Source: Anaeramoeba flamelloides
Taxonomy: Eukaryota > Metamonada > Anaeramoebidae
Direction: 5' to 3'
DNA length: 64,000 nucleotides
Assembly (NCBI GenBank): GCA_027625915.1
Contig: JANTQA010000038.1
Span: forward strand, 504,001 to 568,000
Of this stretch, positions 1 to 12,822 are shown one piece after another. The notes beneath the pieces were generated by a model that saw only the letters and a list, made by a program, of their open reading frames with translations, had not been told where the DNA came from and ran no database searches. A program made the translations under genes and the position numbers. The stretch's first letter is position 1. Each line of letters begins with the position of its first letter.

Positions 1-467
1 TTTAGTAAATTGAACAACCATAAATTGTGGTTTTATGTGATTCTTTGAATTCTGTTATGGTTTAAATAATCAGTCTAATTTTTGTACTTGCTTTTTGTCT
101 TAAAACGATGGCAATAAATAAGAAAAAAAATTTGAAAATGAGAACTTTAAGGTCTATTTTCAAATTAAAACTCTTTGACAATTTGTTTCCTGAATGGTTA
201 TTTTTCATTTTCAGGTTTTTTTAAGGTTTCCAATTAAAAATAGTCTTTTTTTGAAACTTTTTCACTTTTTTTTCTCCAAAGACTCATTCCAAAAAAGCAT
301 GAAATCTTTAAAATGACAAGAATTTGAAAATAAAACAAACAAATTCTAATAGTTTGTAATACATTTTTAATTCAGTTGTGTTTTTGAAATAATGTCTTCA
401 TTTTTTCTCATTTTTATTTGAACAGAATTTATTCTTTTTGCAAAACAAAAAATAAGACAATTCCAAA
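1..467. other. 5' flank, no gene seen
   Basis: This is AT-rich sequence with T and A runs. I see no coding exon or RNA gene. It presumably holds the promoter and 5' UTR of the CinA-like gene that starts at 468; the last 30 bases before that ATG are A-rich, as is usual before starts in this window. Confidence 0.5.
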
Positions 468-1514
468 ATGATTAGTAACTTCTTTAAACAAGACTATAAA
501 ATTGTTTTTAATATTACAGGCTTTGGTGGAACCTTAGCAAACCTATTTCTTCAGACCCCATCTTGTTCATCTACTTTACTGGAATATAACATCCCCTACT
601 CTACTGTCGCAAGTGATTCCATTGCTGGCAAACCAATTGAGCAGTATGTCTCAAAGGAAACATCAGAAATGTTTGCGTTCGAGTCAAGAGAACGGGCCCA
701 GCATTTATTGGATTACAATTCAGGGATGTCCAAGGTTTTAGGGTTTGGTGGGACAGGCTCGATCATTTCAAAGAAAGTGCATCGTGGCGATCACCGTGCC
801 CACTTCTCCATCCGATCACACAACCGACTTGCTTCGTACAAATTGACATTAGACAAAGGAACAAGAAACCGATTTGAAGAAGAAACCTTTGTCTCTAAAA
901 CAGCGCTTCATTGCCTCTTTGATTTTGTTAATTTTGAAAATCATAACAGATGGTCAGAGGATTATCTCAAAATCAAAGGACATCGAAAAGACAAGATCGA
1001 AAAAGAAATCACCAACCTTGGTAGTCTTCATCAGCAGTTGCACACTGAAAAGAAATTAAATCTTCTTTGGCTCCCGAATGCGAATATGAAAGATGAAGAA
1101 ATTGTCGCACTAAAGAAATTTGATCATGACAGGTTTGCACGAGAGAAATCAATTCCAGTTGTTTTCCCTTTAACAATACAAGACCAAATCAAAGAAAACG
1201 AAATCCAATTAATGATGAATACTTGTTCACGGGTGAAAGAACTTACAAATCTAACACCATTGCCGTTTTGGGAAATTTCAACTTTCGATTCCTTTAAGAA
1301 TCTAATCGAGCTCAAAACATTGAAAAAATGGATTTCAAAAAATAAAAAAACAAAAAACCACAACTTTCTATTCACAAAAAAGAATAAATTATTAGAGAAA
1401 ATCTCTCTTTTTAAAAAATCGGCATTAATAATCCCTTCAAAAGAAAAAAATAATGAAATCATCCAAGAGTCGATAAAACATGAAATTAAAATAGCTTTTG
1501 ATGGATCTTTATAA
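468..1514 (+). CDS. CinA-C domain protein of the eukaryotic CinA/nucleotidyltransferase family, transferase half degenerate
   Basis: A 348-residue single-exon gene. Residues about 12-150 follow the eukaryotic CinA C-terminal (PncC-like, NMN-deamidase fold) pattern. Visible blocks are ITGFGGTLANLF, then TPSCSSTLLEYNIPYS, then EQYVSKETSEMFA, VLGFGGTGSII, RGDHRAHFS and YKLTLDKGTRNRFEEE. The same blocks occur in plant proteins of this family, which I recall as having a nucleotidylyltransferase domain after CinA-C. Residues about 195-330 look like that second domain: a strand (IPVVFP), then LTPLPFWEIS and a hydrophobic FKKSALIIPS stretch. However, the GSFNPLHxGH-type nucleotide-binding loop is absent; the matching place reads PLTIQDQIKENE. 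The CinA half may keep an amide-hydrolase-like role, while the second half is probably not catalytic. The start is the first ATG after an A-rich leader, and the CinA block begins at once, so the N-terminus looks whole. The family's substrate in eukaryotes is not something I can state. Confidence 0.8.
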   Translation: MISNFFKQDYKIVFNITGFGGTLANLFLQTPSCSSTLLEYNIPYSTVASDSIAGKPIEQYVSKETSEMFAFESRERAQHLLDYNSGMSKVLGFGGTGSIISKKVHRGDHRAHFSIRSHNRLASYKLTLDKGTRNRFEEETFVSKTALHCLFDFVNFENHNRWSEDYLKIKGHRKDKIEKEITNLGSLHQQLHTEKKLNLLWLPNANMKDEEIVALKKFDHDRFAREKSIPVVFPLTIQDQIKENEIQLMMNTCSRVKELTNLTPLPFWEISTFDSFKNLIELKTLKKWISKNKKTKNHNFLFTKKNKLLEKISLFKKSALIIPSKEKNNEIIQESIKHEIKIAFDGSL

Positions 1515-2005
1515 AGTGGCAAGAGCTATTTTCGATCTGTTTTTCCCAAAAGGTCCTTCCTTTAATCAAATGTTTAGATCGTGAGAAATATCTCTATTTC
1601 TGTTCCAATCACAATTTTTTATCAATTTCTATGTTTTTTTTTTTTTAAATGTTATATCATATAAATTTTTATTAATCTTTTTAGAATTTAAATAATTTTA
1701 ATCCCCTAATATTTTTATCGGGGCATACACAGCCATTTAAAAAAGGTATCCTAAATAAATAATCACAAATTTTTTTTTTTTTTGTATTTTTTTTTTTTTT
1801 CTTTGAATTATTTCAAAGCATTTAAAAATTAGGGCATATTTTAAATATATTCAATGTATTTTTATCAATTTTAAATATTTGTACAAAAAATGATTATAAA
1901 AATTATCAAATACAAAATTTTATAATTTGTTGTTGGGAATATGTATTTATTTAAATTGATTCCTTTGATTTTATAATTATACTATTTTTTATTTAGCTTT
2001 GGTTA

Positions 2006-2375
2006 AAAAGTGAGAACTTTTTTAAAAAATTTTATCAAGTTTTCAATTATTAAAAAGTTGCAGCTTGTTTATTATAAAATTTTTTTAGAGTTTTCTATTT
2101 TAAAATAGTAAAAACTTTTGAAGAATTAATACCCAATTTTCCTGACTTTTCTATTATCAAACGGTATAAACTTTTTCATAATTAAAAATTTATCAAAAAA
2201 TAAAGTTTTCTGTTTTAATAAAGGGGGGGGGGGGGTCAACCTTTAATTGTAATATAGATGTTGAAGAGGAAAAAAAAAACACTTTTAAGAAAAAAAAATA
2301 AAAAGAACTCATTTTATTAAAATGGAAAAGTTTAAAAAAAGTTTTAATTATGATCTAAAAAAATCCCTACTTTTT
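2006..2375. repeat. possible fold-back repeat around a poly-G tract
   Basis: The ends are loosely inverted: AAAAAGTGAGAA on the left, and the complement of CCTACTTTTT on the right. Inside there are several AAACTTTTT/AAAAAGTTTT stretches able to pair. The size and end sequence resemble the clearer fold-back at 52280-52640. The poly-G run at 2223-2235 lies inside it. The evidence is weak because such A/T words are common here. Confidence 0.3.
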
Positions 2376-4281
2376 GAAAATTATTTTACAGTGTTCATAC
2401 TATTTAATATACAAACTTATTAATCTAATATGGAACTAAAAAAAATTTTTTTAAGGTAGAATTCTTGAATAGAGGATACTGATTTTTTTTAGGGTTATTC
2501 AGAATTATTAGAATTTTTAGAATTTTCGTAACTAATCCTCAAATTTATATTTAATTTATCTTTCCGCGATAATGTAGAATATCATCAATTTGTTCTTTCT
2601 GTTGATAATTCTAAATTATGGAAGAAAAAAACCGATGTAATAAATTGAAAAAATCTTTGTTGTTTGAATAAATGTGTAAAAATTTTAAATTATTATTATA
2701 AAAAGTCAATATAAGTTCACTTTAATAGGGTATAATCAATCAAAATAATGCTGTATTATTTAGTTTTTTTTATTAAACAGAATAAAATTATTACTTAAAT
2801 TTTTGAGTTTGTGTTAAGAAATTTTCAGGGATATATTTTAAATTTGTGAAAACTTTTTTTGGCCGGGAGAAAATCTGTAATTTTCGATATTCATACAAAT
2901 TCTTTATAATCTTATTTTCTCACTATAAATAATTGTGGAAAATATTGTTATTTTTTGGTTTGCTAAAAAAAAGATTCAGTACTATTAGTAACTTTTTTTT
3001 TGAGTATATTATTTTTTTTTTGTGGTCGAAATTAATTATTTTGTTCAATAAGTTTTTTTCTGTTAGTAAGTTCTAAAATGTCCAAGAATTGTATAATTTT
3101 AACTTGATTTAATTTCTTTTTAAGATATATTTTGTTAGTGCCATGATTTTTTTTTTTTTTTTTTTTTTCATAGTTTTTAAGGTGGGGGGATAACAGGGAA
3201 GACAAAACCCTTTTCAGAATTTGTAAATTTTTTATTATTATTAGATCCCAACAAAATAACTTTCCACGATACGATCTTAAATAAAAGAAATTTTTTCTTG
3301 TTAATTCTTTAATAAAATGAACTCCACTGAAATAACTGGATGGAAATAAAGTTGTTAAATTTAAATCAATTTAAATGAACTAAATAAATATTTCAGTGTA
3401 ACTACAAGGTAATTACTTGAATTTGATAAAGAAGAATGAATCTATGCAATTTACCTGGATTTTTTCAAAAGAAGATTATGGTAATTTGCAATAATAAGAA
3501 AAAAAATAACTAAAAAAGCAAAATAAAAAAGTAAAAAAAAAAAAATGAAAGTGTTTCGTCATCAAATACTCTTTCTTAAAAAAGGGTGATTTTTTAGATG
3601 CTCAGTCTTGATAAAGTTGTAATTAAAATTAAATAGTGTAACGGTTTTATATTGGTTCTATATTTTTTCAAATAGTTAAATCACGATATTGGTGTAAATT
3701 ATACTGGTGATTCAAGAAAATTCAACAGAAGGAAACAACCATTAACTCATTCAAACTTGGTGTAAAAAACTTTTTGTTTAATATTTTATGTTTTTTTAAT
3801 TGTTTTTTTATTTACTTTTATTTATTATTCTAATTTTTATTTTTCGGTCTTTTTTACAAAAATGAAAATAAATAATCTTTTTTTTCATAGAAAAAGGCTA
3901 TTATGTTGGTTATAATCGAGTCTATATTATATCTTAGATAAAAATAATTTAATTATGTATTTATTATCCAATGGGAATAGGGCGTAATTTTGTTAAATCG
4001 CCTCTCCTTAATTTCTATGGCAACTAAATAATTGTTTTTAGTTTTTTTACAATAACTTTTGGAAATTTTAATGGTATTAATAATATAGATATATTTATTA
4101 TTGTTTCTTTAATTTTTAAATAAATCCTGTTATTTATTAAAATAAATCAAATAATTATGAAAGTCTATTGTTTTTTTCTTATTTGTGCAAATTATTAAAA
4201 TTACCAGTTTTGTTTATATGTAATTTTTAAAAATTATATTGTTTTATAAACTGTTATTACTTTTATTTTATAAAGATCTTA

Positions 4282-4478
4282 CAGTCAGTTTCACTTTTAA
4301 GGCACAAACTTTCATCGAAATTTAAGGTACAATAAAAATCTCAAATTAAGGCATAAAATTTGGAATTTTTTTTTTTACAATTTATTTTACTAGAATTTGA
4401 ATTTTGTGCTTTAATTTGAGATTTTTTTTGTGCCTTAAATTTAGTTGAAAGTTTGTGCCTTAAAAGTGAAACTGACTG
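4282..4478. mobile_element. palindromic Tc1/mariner-like MITE, copy 1
   Basis: A 197 bp near-perfect palindrome. The left end CAGTCAGTTTCACTTTTAAG is matched by the inverted right end CTTAAAAGTGAAACTGACTG, and pairing continues inward for about 80 bases per arm through GGCACAAACTTTCA and AATCTCAAATTAA. It is flanked on both sides by TA (4280-4281 and 4479-4480). TA duplication and CAGT termini are the marks of Tc1/mariner elements. It has no coding capacity. Three related copies lie at 12823, 42246 and 49295. Confidence 0.85.
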
Positions 4479-5499
4479 TATCTTATTTTTTTTTGGTTTT
4501 AGTTATAAATTAATTTCATTTATCATGAGATGGATTTTAGTAGATTATGATTTAAAGTTTGAAAAAAAATTTTTTTAGTTATTTTTTAAATCAAGATTTC
4601 ATTCTTAAAATAAAAAAATATATTTAATACATTAAAAAATAATGAGAATCTTCAAATTTTTGGCCGGCTCTAAGATATTATTACTATTTAAAAAAGGGCA
4701 CGGGTCTAAATTAAGTAATGATTGCTCTCTATAATAAAATGGGGAGAACAAATGATATCACTTCTTTTTGGATATTATATAAAGTATATATAACTAAAAT
4801 TGGCCAAATAATTTATTTTAGGGTAGAAACATTATGATGATTAAAAAATATTAATTTTGGCATAAGTTTAATGGCAATCTAAAAAAATATATATGAGATG
4901 TCTAATAGATTTCAAAAAAATAGCAATTGAATATAAATATTCTTTTTATAAAAAAAAAGTTAAATTATATCTCCTAATTTTCAATTCAAATAATTTGAAT
5001 TATAATTTTGAATAAAAAATATCCCCTTTGTAAAGTGTCTATCGTTTATATTTTTTATGATCTCACATATTTTTTTTCTCATTTTTTCCTATTTCTCAAA
5101 TGATATTTTTTTTTATTGGAAGGGTATTACAAAATTCTAAATTAAAAATGTGGTGGATTAGAATATGCCAACAAACTGGATTCAATTGGGATAAAATGAT
5201 TCTATACTGAAGAGAAACGATTTATGTCAAATTGGGGTATAATTGGGGTTTGAACATGATCTTCTTGAAATTCAATATAATTTAAGTGAAATTATTCAGA
5301 AAGGTTTTTAGCATCAAAACTAAAAGAAGAAAACAATGTTACATAGGATTTACTTAAAAAAAAAAAATAAATTAACCATATGAGCCAAAAATTTGAAAAA
5401 TTTCTTTTAATAGGTGCCTTATTAGAATCATAGAAACTTGAAAAAAGCAAATAAGTGCAATTAGTGAAAGAAAAAATAAATAAATGTTTAAATACAAAT

Positions 5500-5760
5500 G
5501 AAGGATTCAAAACAATAATAGTTTTTTTTAAAACTATCTTTTTGATATGTTTTTTTCTTTTGATTGATCAATAATTAAATATTTTAGAAAAATTTAATAT
5601 TTTTGAGATCTACAAAAAACCATTCAAGAGATTTAGATAATCAAAGAGATTTAAATTTGTTTTGTTGGTTTAATTGGGAATGGTGGAATGGGTTATTAAT
5701 CTATTAAGTTAATTTGTTTCTTATATTAATTGATTTTTCTTTTTGTTTTACATTAAGGTT
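5500..5760. repeat. diverged copy of the 39510-39790 segment
   Basis: In the same orientation it shares runs such as TTTTTGAGATCT, GATTGATCAA and AAGTTAATTTGTTTC, in the same order and spacing, with 39510-39790. Identity looks like roughly 70 percent by eye. This copy is interrupted by stops on the minus strand, where the other copy is open for 87 codons. It could be a decayed duplicate of a coding exon or two copies of a repeat. Confidence 0.5.
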
Positions 5761-6636
5761 TGCAATTATAACACGTGTGTGGGCTTTTTTTTCCATGTTG
5801 TACTTTTTTTCAGAAAGAGTAATATAATAAAGTTTCATAAGGTTACCAATTGATAAAAAAAAATAAAAGGGGGTAAAAAGGATACCAATATCCAAAAATA
5901 CACATTTTAGAAAATAATCACAGACTCTTAATTCCTATTATTTTAATTCATTGAAAAATCCAATATTTTCTAGTTTGATCCTGACACTTACTTAAATTTC
6001 TTTTATTTGAAATAAAAAGTTTTCTTTCAGGGCAAAACTGGATTTAATTAATCGGCATCTGTTTAATTTATGGTTGGTTTTTAGCCCTCTATATTTGATC
6101 TGAAATGATTTTTTAATATTCTTTTTTTATAAAAAAAATAACTTTCGTGAAAAGAAAAATCTTTGAGATCTCAAAAAAGCACCAAAGATCTAAACTCCAA
6201 AACCAACACATGGTTAAATTTAAAACAATAACTTACAACAATTTCAATTGGATCTTGATTGTCTCTTCTTAAGTTTTTTTCAACTTATAAATGTATTGTT
6301 TCTCATTGAATATTTTTTTTCAAGATTTTTCTTACATTATATACTAAATTTTATTTCAAGTTATTTTGCAACATCTTAAAAATTTATAAAAAATTCGGTT
6401 GCTTTGCGCTAATAAACTCTAACATTTTCATTACATGAAAATGATCTCAGAAAGGGTTAATAAAAAAAAAAAAAATAAAAAACGAAAAAATATTTTGGTT
6501 TTATAGTGTAAGTGATAAGATCATTGATTTATTTATTTATTATAAGTAGTTAATCTATGGGAGAAAAGAAAAAATAACAATTTTCAAAGGGAAAGAAAGT
6601 TAAATTCAATAAAATTCAAAAGAATGAAGAGTAAAA

Positions 6637-7977
6637 TTATTTCTTTTTGGAAGCAGATTTGGTGACCTTTCCTGAAACTTCTTTTCTTTCGATGGCCTTG
6701 ATGACACCGACTGCGACTGTTTGTCTCATATCTCTGACAGCGAATCTTCCAAGAGGTGGGTATGAAGTATAGGCTTCAACACACATTGGTTTTGTTGGTT
6801 CAAGGATGACGATAGCGGAGTCTCCGTTTTTGATTGAAACTGGTTTTTCGTCGAGGACTTCTCCTGATCTTTTATCCATCTTTTTGAGGAGAGTTGTGAA
6901 TTTACAGGCGATGTGAGATGTATGACAATCAAGAACTGGTGTGTAGTTGACCTTGATTTGACCTGGGTGGTTCATGACGATGACTTGAGCGGTGAAATTT
7001 TTGACAGCTGCTGGTGGATCGTTTTTGGAGTCACCGGCGACCATTCCTCTTCTGATATCCTTAACGGAAATGTTTTTTACATTGAAACCAACATTGTCAC
7101 CTGGGAAGGCTTCGCTAAGGGTTTCGTGATGCATTTCGACGGATTTGACTTCAGTGGTGATGTTGACTGGAGCAAAGGTAACAACCATACCTGGTCTGAG
7201 GATACCTGTTTCTACTCTACCGACTGGGACTGTACCGATACCGGAGATTTTGTAGACATCTTGTAATGGGAGTCTGAGTGGCTTGTCTGTTGGTCTTTTT
7301 GGTGGGATGACAGTATCGAGGATTTCTAAGAGTGTTGGTCCTTTCCACCATTTCATGTTTGTGGATTTTGTGGTCATGTTATCACCTTGGAAACCGGAGA
7401 TTGGGACAACTGGGACTTTCTTTGGGTTGTATCCAAGTCTTTTCAAGTATCTGTGGATTTCCTTTTTGATTTCTTCGTATCTCTTTTGAGAGTATTGGAC
7501 AGATTTATCATCCATCTTGTTGACAAGGACGATCATTTGTCTGACACCAAGGGTGGATGCAAGGAGTGCATGTTCCCTTGTTTGTCCTCCTTTGGAGATA
7601 CCTGTTTCAAAACCACCTTGGGTTCCGTCAATGACCAATAAGGCAACATCGGCTTGGGAGGTTCCTGTGATCATGTTTTTGATAAAATCTTTATGACCTG
7701 GAGCATCAATAATTGTGAAGTAGAATTTGGAGGTTTCGAATTTCCAGAGAGCAATATCAATTGTGATACCTCTTTCTCTTTCGGCCTTGAGTTTATCTAA
7801 TACCCAAGCGTATTTGAAAGATCCTTTTCCCATTTGGTCGGCTTCTTTTTCGTATTTGGCAATGGTTCTTTTATCAATACCGCCACATTTGTAGATTAAA
7901 TGTCCGGTGGTGGTGGATTTACCAGCATCAACATGTCCAATGACAACTAAATTAATGTGTTGTTTTTCTTTACCCAT
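6637..7977 (-). CDS. EEF1A: translation elongation factor 1-alpha
   Basis: A 446-residue intronless gene for the GTPase that delivers aminoacyl-tRNA to the cytosolic ribosome. All GTPase motifs are present: G1 GHVDAGKST (residues 14-22), the RGITIDIA switch region, G3 DAPGHKD (about 91-97), G4 NKMD (about 153-156) and the G5 region PISGFQGDN. Domains II and III follow intact ([11 protein letters not shown], then the C-terminal [18 protein letters not shown]). The length matches the family (about 445-460), and it ends in a basic Lys-rich tail as usual. Base composition is much less AT-biased than the flanks, as expected for a highly expressed gene. The start is MGKEKQHIN, the canonical eukaryotic N-terminus. 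Reading frames on the opposite strand here are antisense shadows. Confidence 0.99.
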   Translation of the reverse strand: MGKEKQHINLVVIGHVDAGKSTTTGHLIYKCGGIDKRTIAKYEKEADQMGKGSFKYAWVLDKLKAERERGITIDIALWKFETSKFYFTIIDAPGHKDFIKNMITGTSQADVALLVIDGTQGGFETGISKGGQTREHALLASTLGVRQMIVLVNKMDDKSVQYSQKRYEEIKKEIHRYLKRLGYNPKKVPVVPISGFQGDNMTTKSTNMKWWKGPTLLEILDTVIPPKRPTDKPLRLPLQDVYKISGIGTVPVGRVETGILRPGMVVTFAPVNITTEVKSVEMHHETLSEAFPGDNVGFNVKNISVKDIRRGMVAGDSKNDPPAAVKNFTAQVIVMNHPGQIKVNYTPVLDCHTSHIACKFTTLLKKMDKRSGEVLDEKPVSIKNGDSAIVILEPTKPMCVEAYTSYPPLGRFAVRDMRQTVAVGVIKAIERKEVSGKVTKSASKKK

Positions 7978-10730
7978 TTGAAGTGATTGTTATTAACTGT
8001 TGTTTTTTGATTTTTTGTTCATTTATATACAAAAAAAATTAGGAAGAAAAAAAAAAAAAATTAAAAAAGCAAAATGGATAAAATAAGAAGAAGTTTAATT
8101 CTGAGTGTTTCTCAAAAGGAAAAAAGAAATTAAAAAAAAAAAAAAACAAGGAATAAGAAAAAAACATACTATTAAGAATGTATTACAAAAAAAATGATTT
8201 TAACTTCACAAAAAGCTCTTCTTAAGGTGTTTTCTTTAACCATTAATATGAAGAAGATCAACATCATTTCAGTTTTGTTTCATCCTTTTTTTCAATTCTG
8301 ATTAAATATTCTTCATCCTACGAAAAAATAATCTCGCAAAAACAATTTTAAACTGTTTATACTACAAGGTAATGGTATAATTTTTTTTACAAGTTACGTA
8401 ATCGATATTTTTAGAAAAAAAAAGGATTACTGAAGACTTGTCAAAAAACAAAGTCATAATTTTAAAAGTAAATTTTATTTTTCGTTTACGACGCCTCTTT
8501 AAATTTCAAAAACAGCTGATTTGGAACTGAATATTTTTGAAAAATAAACAATATTTAAAAAATAAGAGCAATTCGAAGAAGCCTTTTCCAATGATCAGTG
8601 CTTAAAAAGAGGATCTTAAAATTGTTGTTTGATTTATACAGAGAAAGTTGTTAATTGTTTTTTATTTCTTTTTGGTGAAATAAAGAGTATTTTCAAATCA
8701 TTTTGCATTATTACAACAAAAAGACTTTTTATATTCGTAATTTTTAGAATTTGAATTCGTAAAGTTAGCATTTTATGAAATTAATCCCAAAAAATAGATT
8801 TTGAAAAGAAATTAAAAAAAAAAACAAGAGTATGAAAGATCTTGATTCAAATTGGTTCTCTCCTCAAGTCCAAAAATGCTTTTTTACCGTTCTTCTAATC
8901 CCAATTGAAAATAATTACAAAAATCTATTCAAGTTGTATTCTAAAAGTAAGAGAAAAATTTTATCGAGTTTGATTCTAACTGTTATAAAAAAAAAGTGAA
9001 TGAGAGTCTTTGGAGTCATACTTTGAAAACTTTTTGTAAAACAATTTTATCACATTTTTTGAAATTATTTTGATGGTTTTGTCATTTGGAAAATCAAAAT
9101 TGTTCAGAAAAGTTATAATGAAACCAAAAGTTGACGAGTAAAAAAACAGTTACTTTTTTTTCAGGTCTGTTTTTTGTTTTTTTGTTTCTAGAAAAAAATA
9201 AAATCATTTCTTGGAACTTCTTTAATTTCCTTCTGTTACCAAAAGTGTGTTGTGGTTTTCTTATCAGAAGATTTGTATTGAAAAAAAAAAAAAAAAAAAA
9301 GTAGTCTATTACAATTTGTAAATGGTTTTGAAAGAAAGCAACAATTTAATTCCAGATCACATTTTGAATAGTTTGGCGGTTAGGCGATGTTAACCAAAAG
9401 AAAGTGAAATTGATTTAATTTTCGAAAACCTCAATAATTGCTCCAATCTCACCTTTCTTCCTTTTCAAAAATAAAAAACAAAAAAAAATCCAGATAATTG
9501 AAAAAAGAAACATTAATTGTTTTTTATTTTTGAAATAGAAAAACACACTCAAAAATCCCTATAATCATTTAACAAACTTGTTTGTGATTGTAATACAATG
9601 TGCTGTATATTTTAAAGAGCGTTTGGTGGTTGGTAATTCTCACAAATTTTATACTCTGTAAGATCTCAGAAGAAATATTTTTCTAGAAATAAAAAAAAAG
9701 AAAAAGCAGGTTGGGAAAAACTTCTTTTTGAGAAATTTTCCATGAAGTCAATTTTACTGTTACTGAACCATTGTTGGTAATTTTTAACAATGTTTTTTTT
9801 TTTAGTCTGTGAGTCTTGAAGGTTGAAAATTCTGATTCAAATAACCAAAATGGAGGAAAATCCTAAAATTTTAGAGTTTTTTATGTGTTATTTTATGTTT
9901 TGATGTAATTTTGACAAAAGTCTAAAAATGTGTCTGTAGTGAAGTATAATTCCCAAATACCCATTTTCTAAATGAAATATCATTTTTTCTCAACCAACTT
10001 TGGATTTTTTGAAAATAAAAAAAAAAAATTATTGACTCGCTTTTTCAAATTTTCTTTTCTCATTAGGGATTTGTTAAAGGAAAAATTCCTCAAAAGCTTG
10101 CAAACAATTTGTCTTCAAACAAACAATTGAGTTTTGAGAGAAACATAACAAATAAAAAAATAGACACACGAAAATAAACCAAATGTTCAGAGTTTTTAGC
10201 AAGGGAAATTCTGTTTAAAAATCAAATAGAGTAAAAGACTAGCCTCAAAATCATTGTTGGGGGGCTTTAATGCAAGAAAAAACAAAAAGAATCAGCCAAA
10301 ATCTAAAAAAAGACAAAGAGACAATCCGAATTTCTTTGTAAAAAAAGTTTTGATTTTTGAAGACAATATAACAACTCAAGTCACCCATTGGTAAAAAACT
10401 CACAGACAATACGATCTTTTAAAGTTTAAGTTGTTTATTGGTGGTGTTGTCAATGATCGTCATTTTGTCTGCTCGAAAATCGAGATATATTTTTCTTTTT
10501 CACACTCACGTTTCTTAATAAGGGTTTTGAAAAATTTCTTTTGAATTTTTTCATTCAAAATAAACACAAAATGGTTTTTTTGATCCAAACTGGAGAATAT
10601 TTCGATGAACATGACTTTGCAATTTAAATGAGATTGGATCAAAAGGTTTTAAGACAACTTGGTTGTTTACAACATGTCCTTAAGTTCAATCAATTCGAAA
10701 ACAGAAAAAAAAAACATTTTAATCAATTAA

Positions 10731-10732
<2 letters not shown>

Positions 10733-10772
<40 letters not shown>
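10733..10772 (+). repeat. 40-base poly-A tract
   Basis: An uninterrupted run of 40 A residues, the longest homopolymer in the window. There is no gene or target duplication around it that would mark it as the tail of a retrotransposed copy. Its length may not be exact in the assembly. Confidence 0.8.
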
Positions 10773-10773
<1 letters not shown>

Positions 10774-12822
10774 AAAATAAAGAAATAGAATTTTAAAAAT
10801 AAAATATCTTAAAACAATACACTACAATACCCTGTCTTTTCGAAAACTGTCACGAGATCGATCAGTTCATATATCATCAAATTTTTTTTTTTTTAATAAT
10901 ATTTTAGGTTAGAAAGCAAGCAATTTTTGAGAAAGTTTCCAAATTGAATGTTTGACCTTTAAATACCACCCAAAAGTAATTTGAAATGTTTACTATTTAT
11001 TAATAAATAACATTTAAATAAAAAAAAAATATGAAAAAAAGTAATAAAAAAAAAAGGGAAGAATAAAGACCAATTGAAGAAATAAAAAAAAATTTTAAAA
11101 GCAAAATTATTCAAAAATGAAAATTTTTATTTTCCATTCAGTTTCATGACAAGTGCCTTCAAAACAAACCTTATGCTATGGGGTGGTTTGTAAAATTAGC
11201 TTTTTTTTATAAATTCATTTTTCTAATAGGTTTATTTTGGAAATGGTTTTAAGTTTTCTTTTTTTGTTGTGATTGGTGACTTGTTATTTTTTCTCTTCAC
11301 ACCATTTAATTTTATTCCTTAAATTGTGTGGGTTTTTTAGTGATAACTTTCAAGTGTTTGAGTTGATCTTTTTTTTACCTTTTTTGTTTCTATTATTACA
11401 TTTAATTTCTTTATGCTATGAAAATGGCATGGTAGAGACTTTATTTTTGACTGTAACATTTTTTAGAAAAAAGAATACCTTTGATTTTTTTTTTATTGAA
11501 AGTGTCCTAAAATACACACAACAGATACTTTGGAAATATGTTTGTAATTATCCTATGATTTTTTTTTTCTTCTTGTCCCAATAGAATATCGAATTTTCTA
11601 CCACTAGTATACCTAACGGCAAATCAATTTTGAAGGTAAACTCCTCGATATTTCAAGTAAATTATTATTTAGGAATCGAATTTGTTGATAAATTTTAAAT
11701 TATGATTTGAATTTGTATAATTATTTTTGGTATTTTTTAGATGATTAAAAATAATTCAAAATTTAATAACTTTTTTTTGAGATAAATTTTTGATTTGATC
11801 CTTCATTTTTAGAATCTTTTCTAAGAGTCAAACTTTAAGAAGTAATAGGAAATAATAATTTTTTATTTAAAGTCAGTTTTGGTTAATTCTCGAACCTTCC
11901 TGAATAAAGAAACATGGCTTTTAATCTTCAACAAGTATTTGTTTAATCTGACTGGCCCATTTTAACAACAGTAGATCGAACTCTATGATAAAGATAAAAT
12001 AACATACCGTTGTATGAGATTCACAAAACAAAATCCAAGTTGAAAGGTAACCCTTTATTGATATACCCAAACAAAACTGTCTATATTGTTTTTTATTGTT
12101 ATAAAGTTGTGAAAAGGAAAAAATTTTCAAATATTTTTTTTGTTTATTATTTTTTGCTAATCAATAGATATATCTGAGATTGACATTTCACATTTGGCGA
12201 TTAACCTTTTCTTTCTAAACTCTGTGAGTTAATCCCGCTTGGGTTTTAAAAACCGATTAACAATAAAAAACGATATATAAGTAAATTATACAAAGTTTTT
12301 AATTAAAAAACAAAAATTTCCAAAATTATCGATTGTTCTTTGGGTTTCATTTGATCCCTTAAATTGCATTTTATCTCTAGTTATTAGTCTGATTTTTAAG
12401 ATTTTGTGGTTAAAAAAAGAAAAAAATAATTTAAAAAATAATTGAAATTAAGAAATTTTCTAACTTCTTTAGATACAAAAGTCAATAACAATTTATTTTA
12501 ATTTTTCAATGTTTTTTCTTTAATCATTTTTACCCACAAAACGGATATAAAAGAGGAAAAAAATAAGTCACCCAACACTACTTAAGATCCAAATATCAAT
12601 TCTTAATGGTTTTCAATATTTTGAACTTTTCAAATTGAGTATTTAGTATGTCAAAATTTAATATTCAAAAGATGGTATGTAAATTGTTCTTTTATCATAA
12701 AATAAAATTCCAGACAGATCATTATTTGAATTTTTTTTCAAACCCCTTCCATTTGCTATTTTGGAAATTTTCTTGGAATTTTTATTTTTAACAACATAAA
12801 TGAGACCTTTGTATAATTTTTA

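Larger units (their letters stand above)
1515..6636. other. 5.1 kb intergenic region with small repeats
   Basis: No confident gene. It contains the CinA-like gene's 3' flank, a possible fold-back repeat (2006-2375) with a 13-G run at 2223-2235 that stands out in this AT-rich DNA, a palindromic Tc1-like MITE (4282-4478), and a segment (5500-5760) that has a diverged second copy at 39510-39790. Short reading frames at 5292-5510 and 5704-5895 on the minus strand are Phe/Lys-rich and not convincing. The last few hundred bases are the 3' flank of EF-1alpha. Confidence 0.5.

Noticed and set aside
6726-7641. Several open frames on the plus strand and in other minus frames across the EF-1alpha gene
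   Set aside because: They are antisense or off-frame shadows of a perfectly conserved EF-1alpha reading frame.
11273-11584. 103-codon Phe-rich ORF on the plus strand
   Set aside because: Its composition is what T-runs give by chance. It has no domain, no homologous copy and no neighbouring exon.
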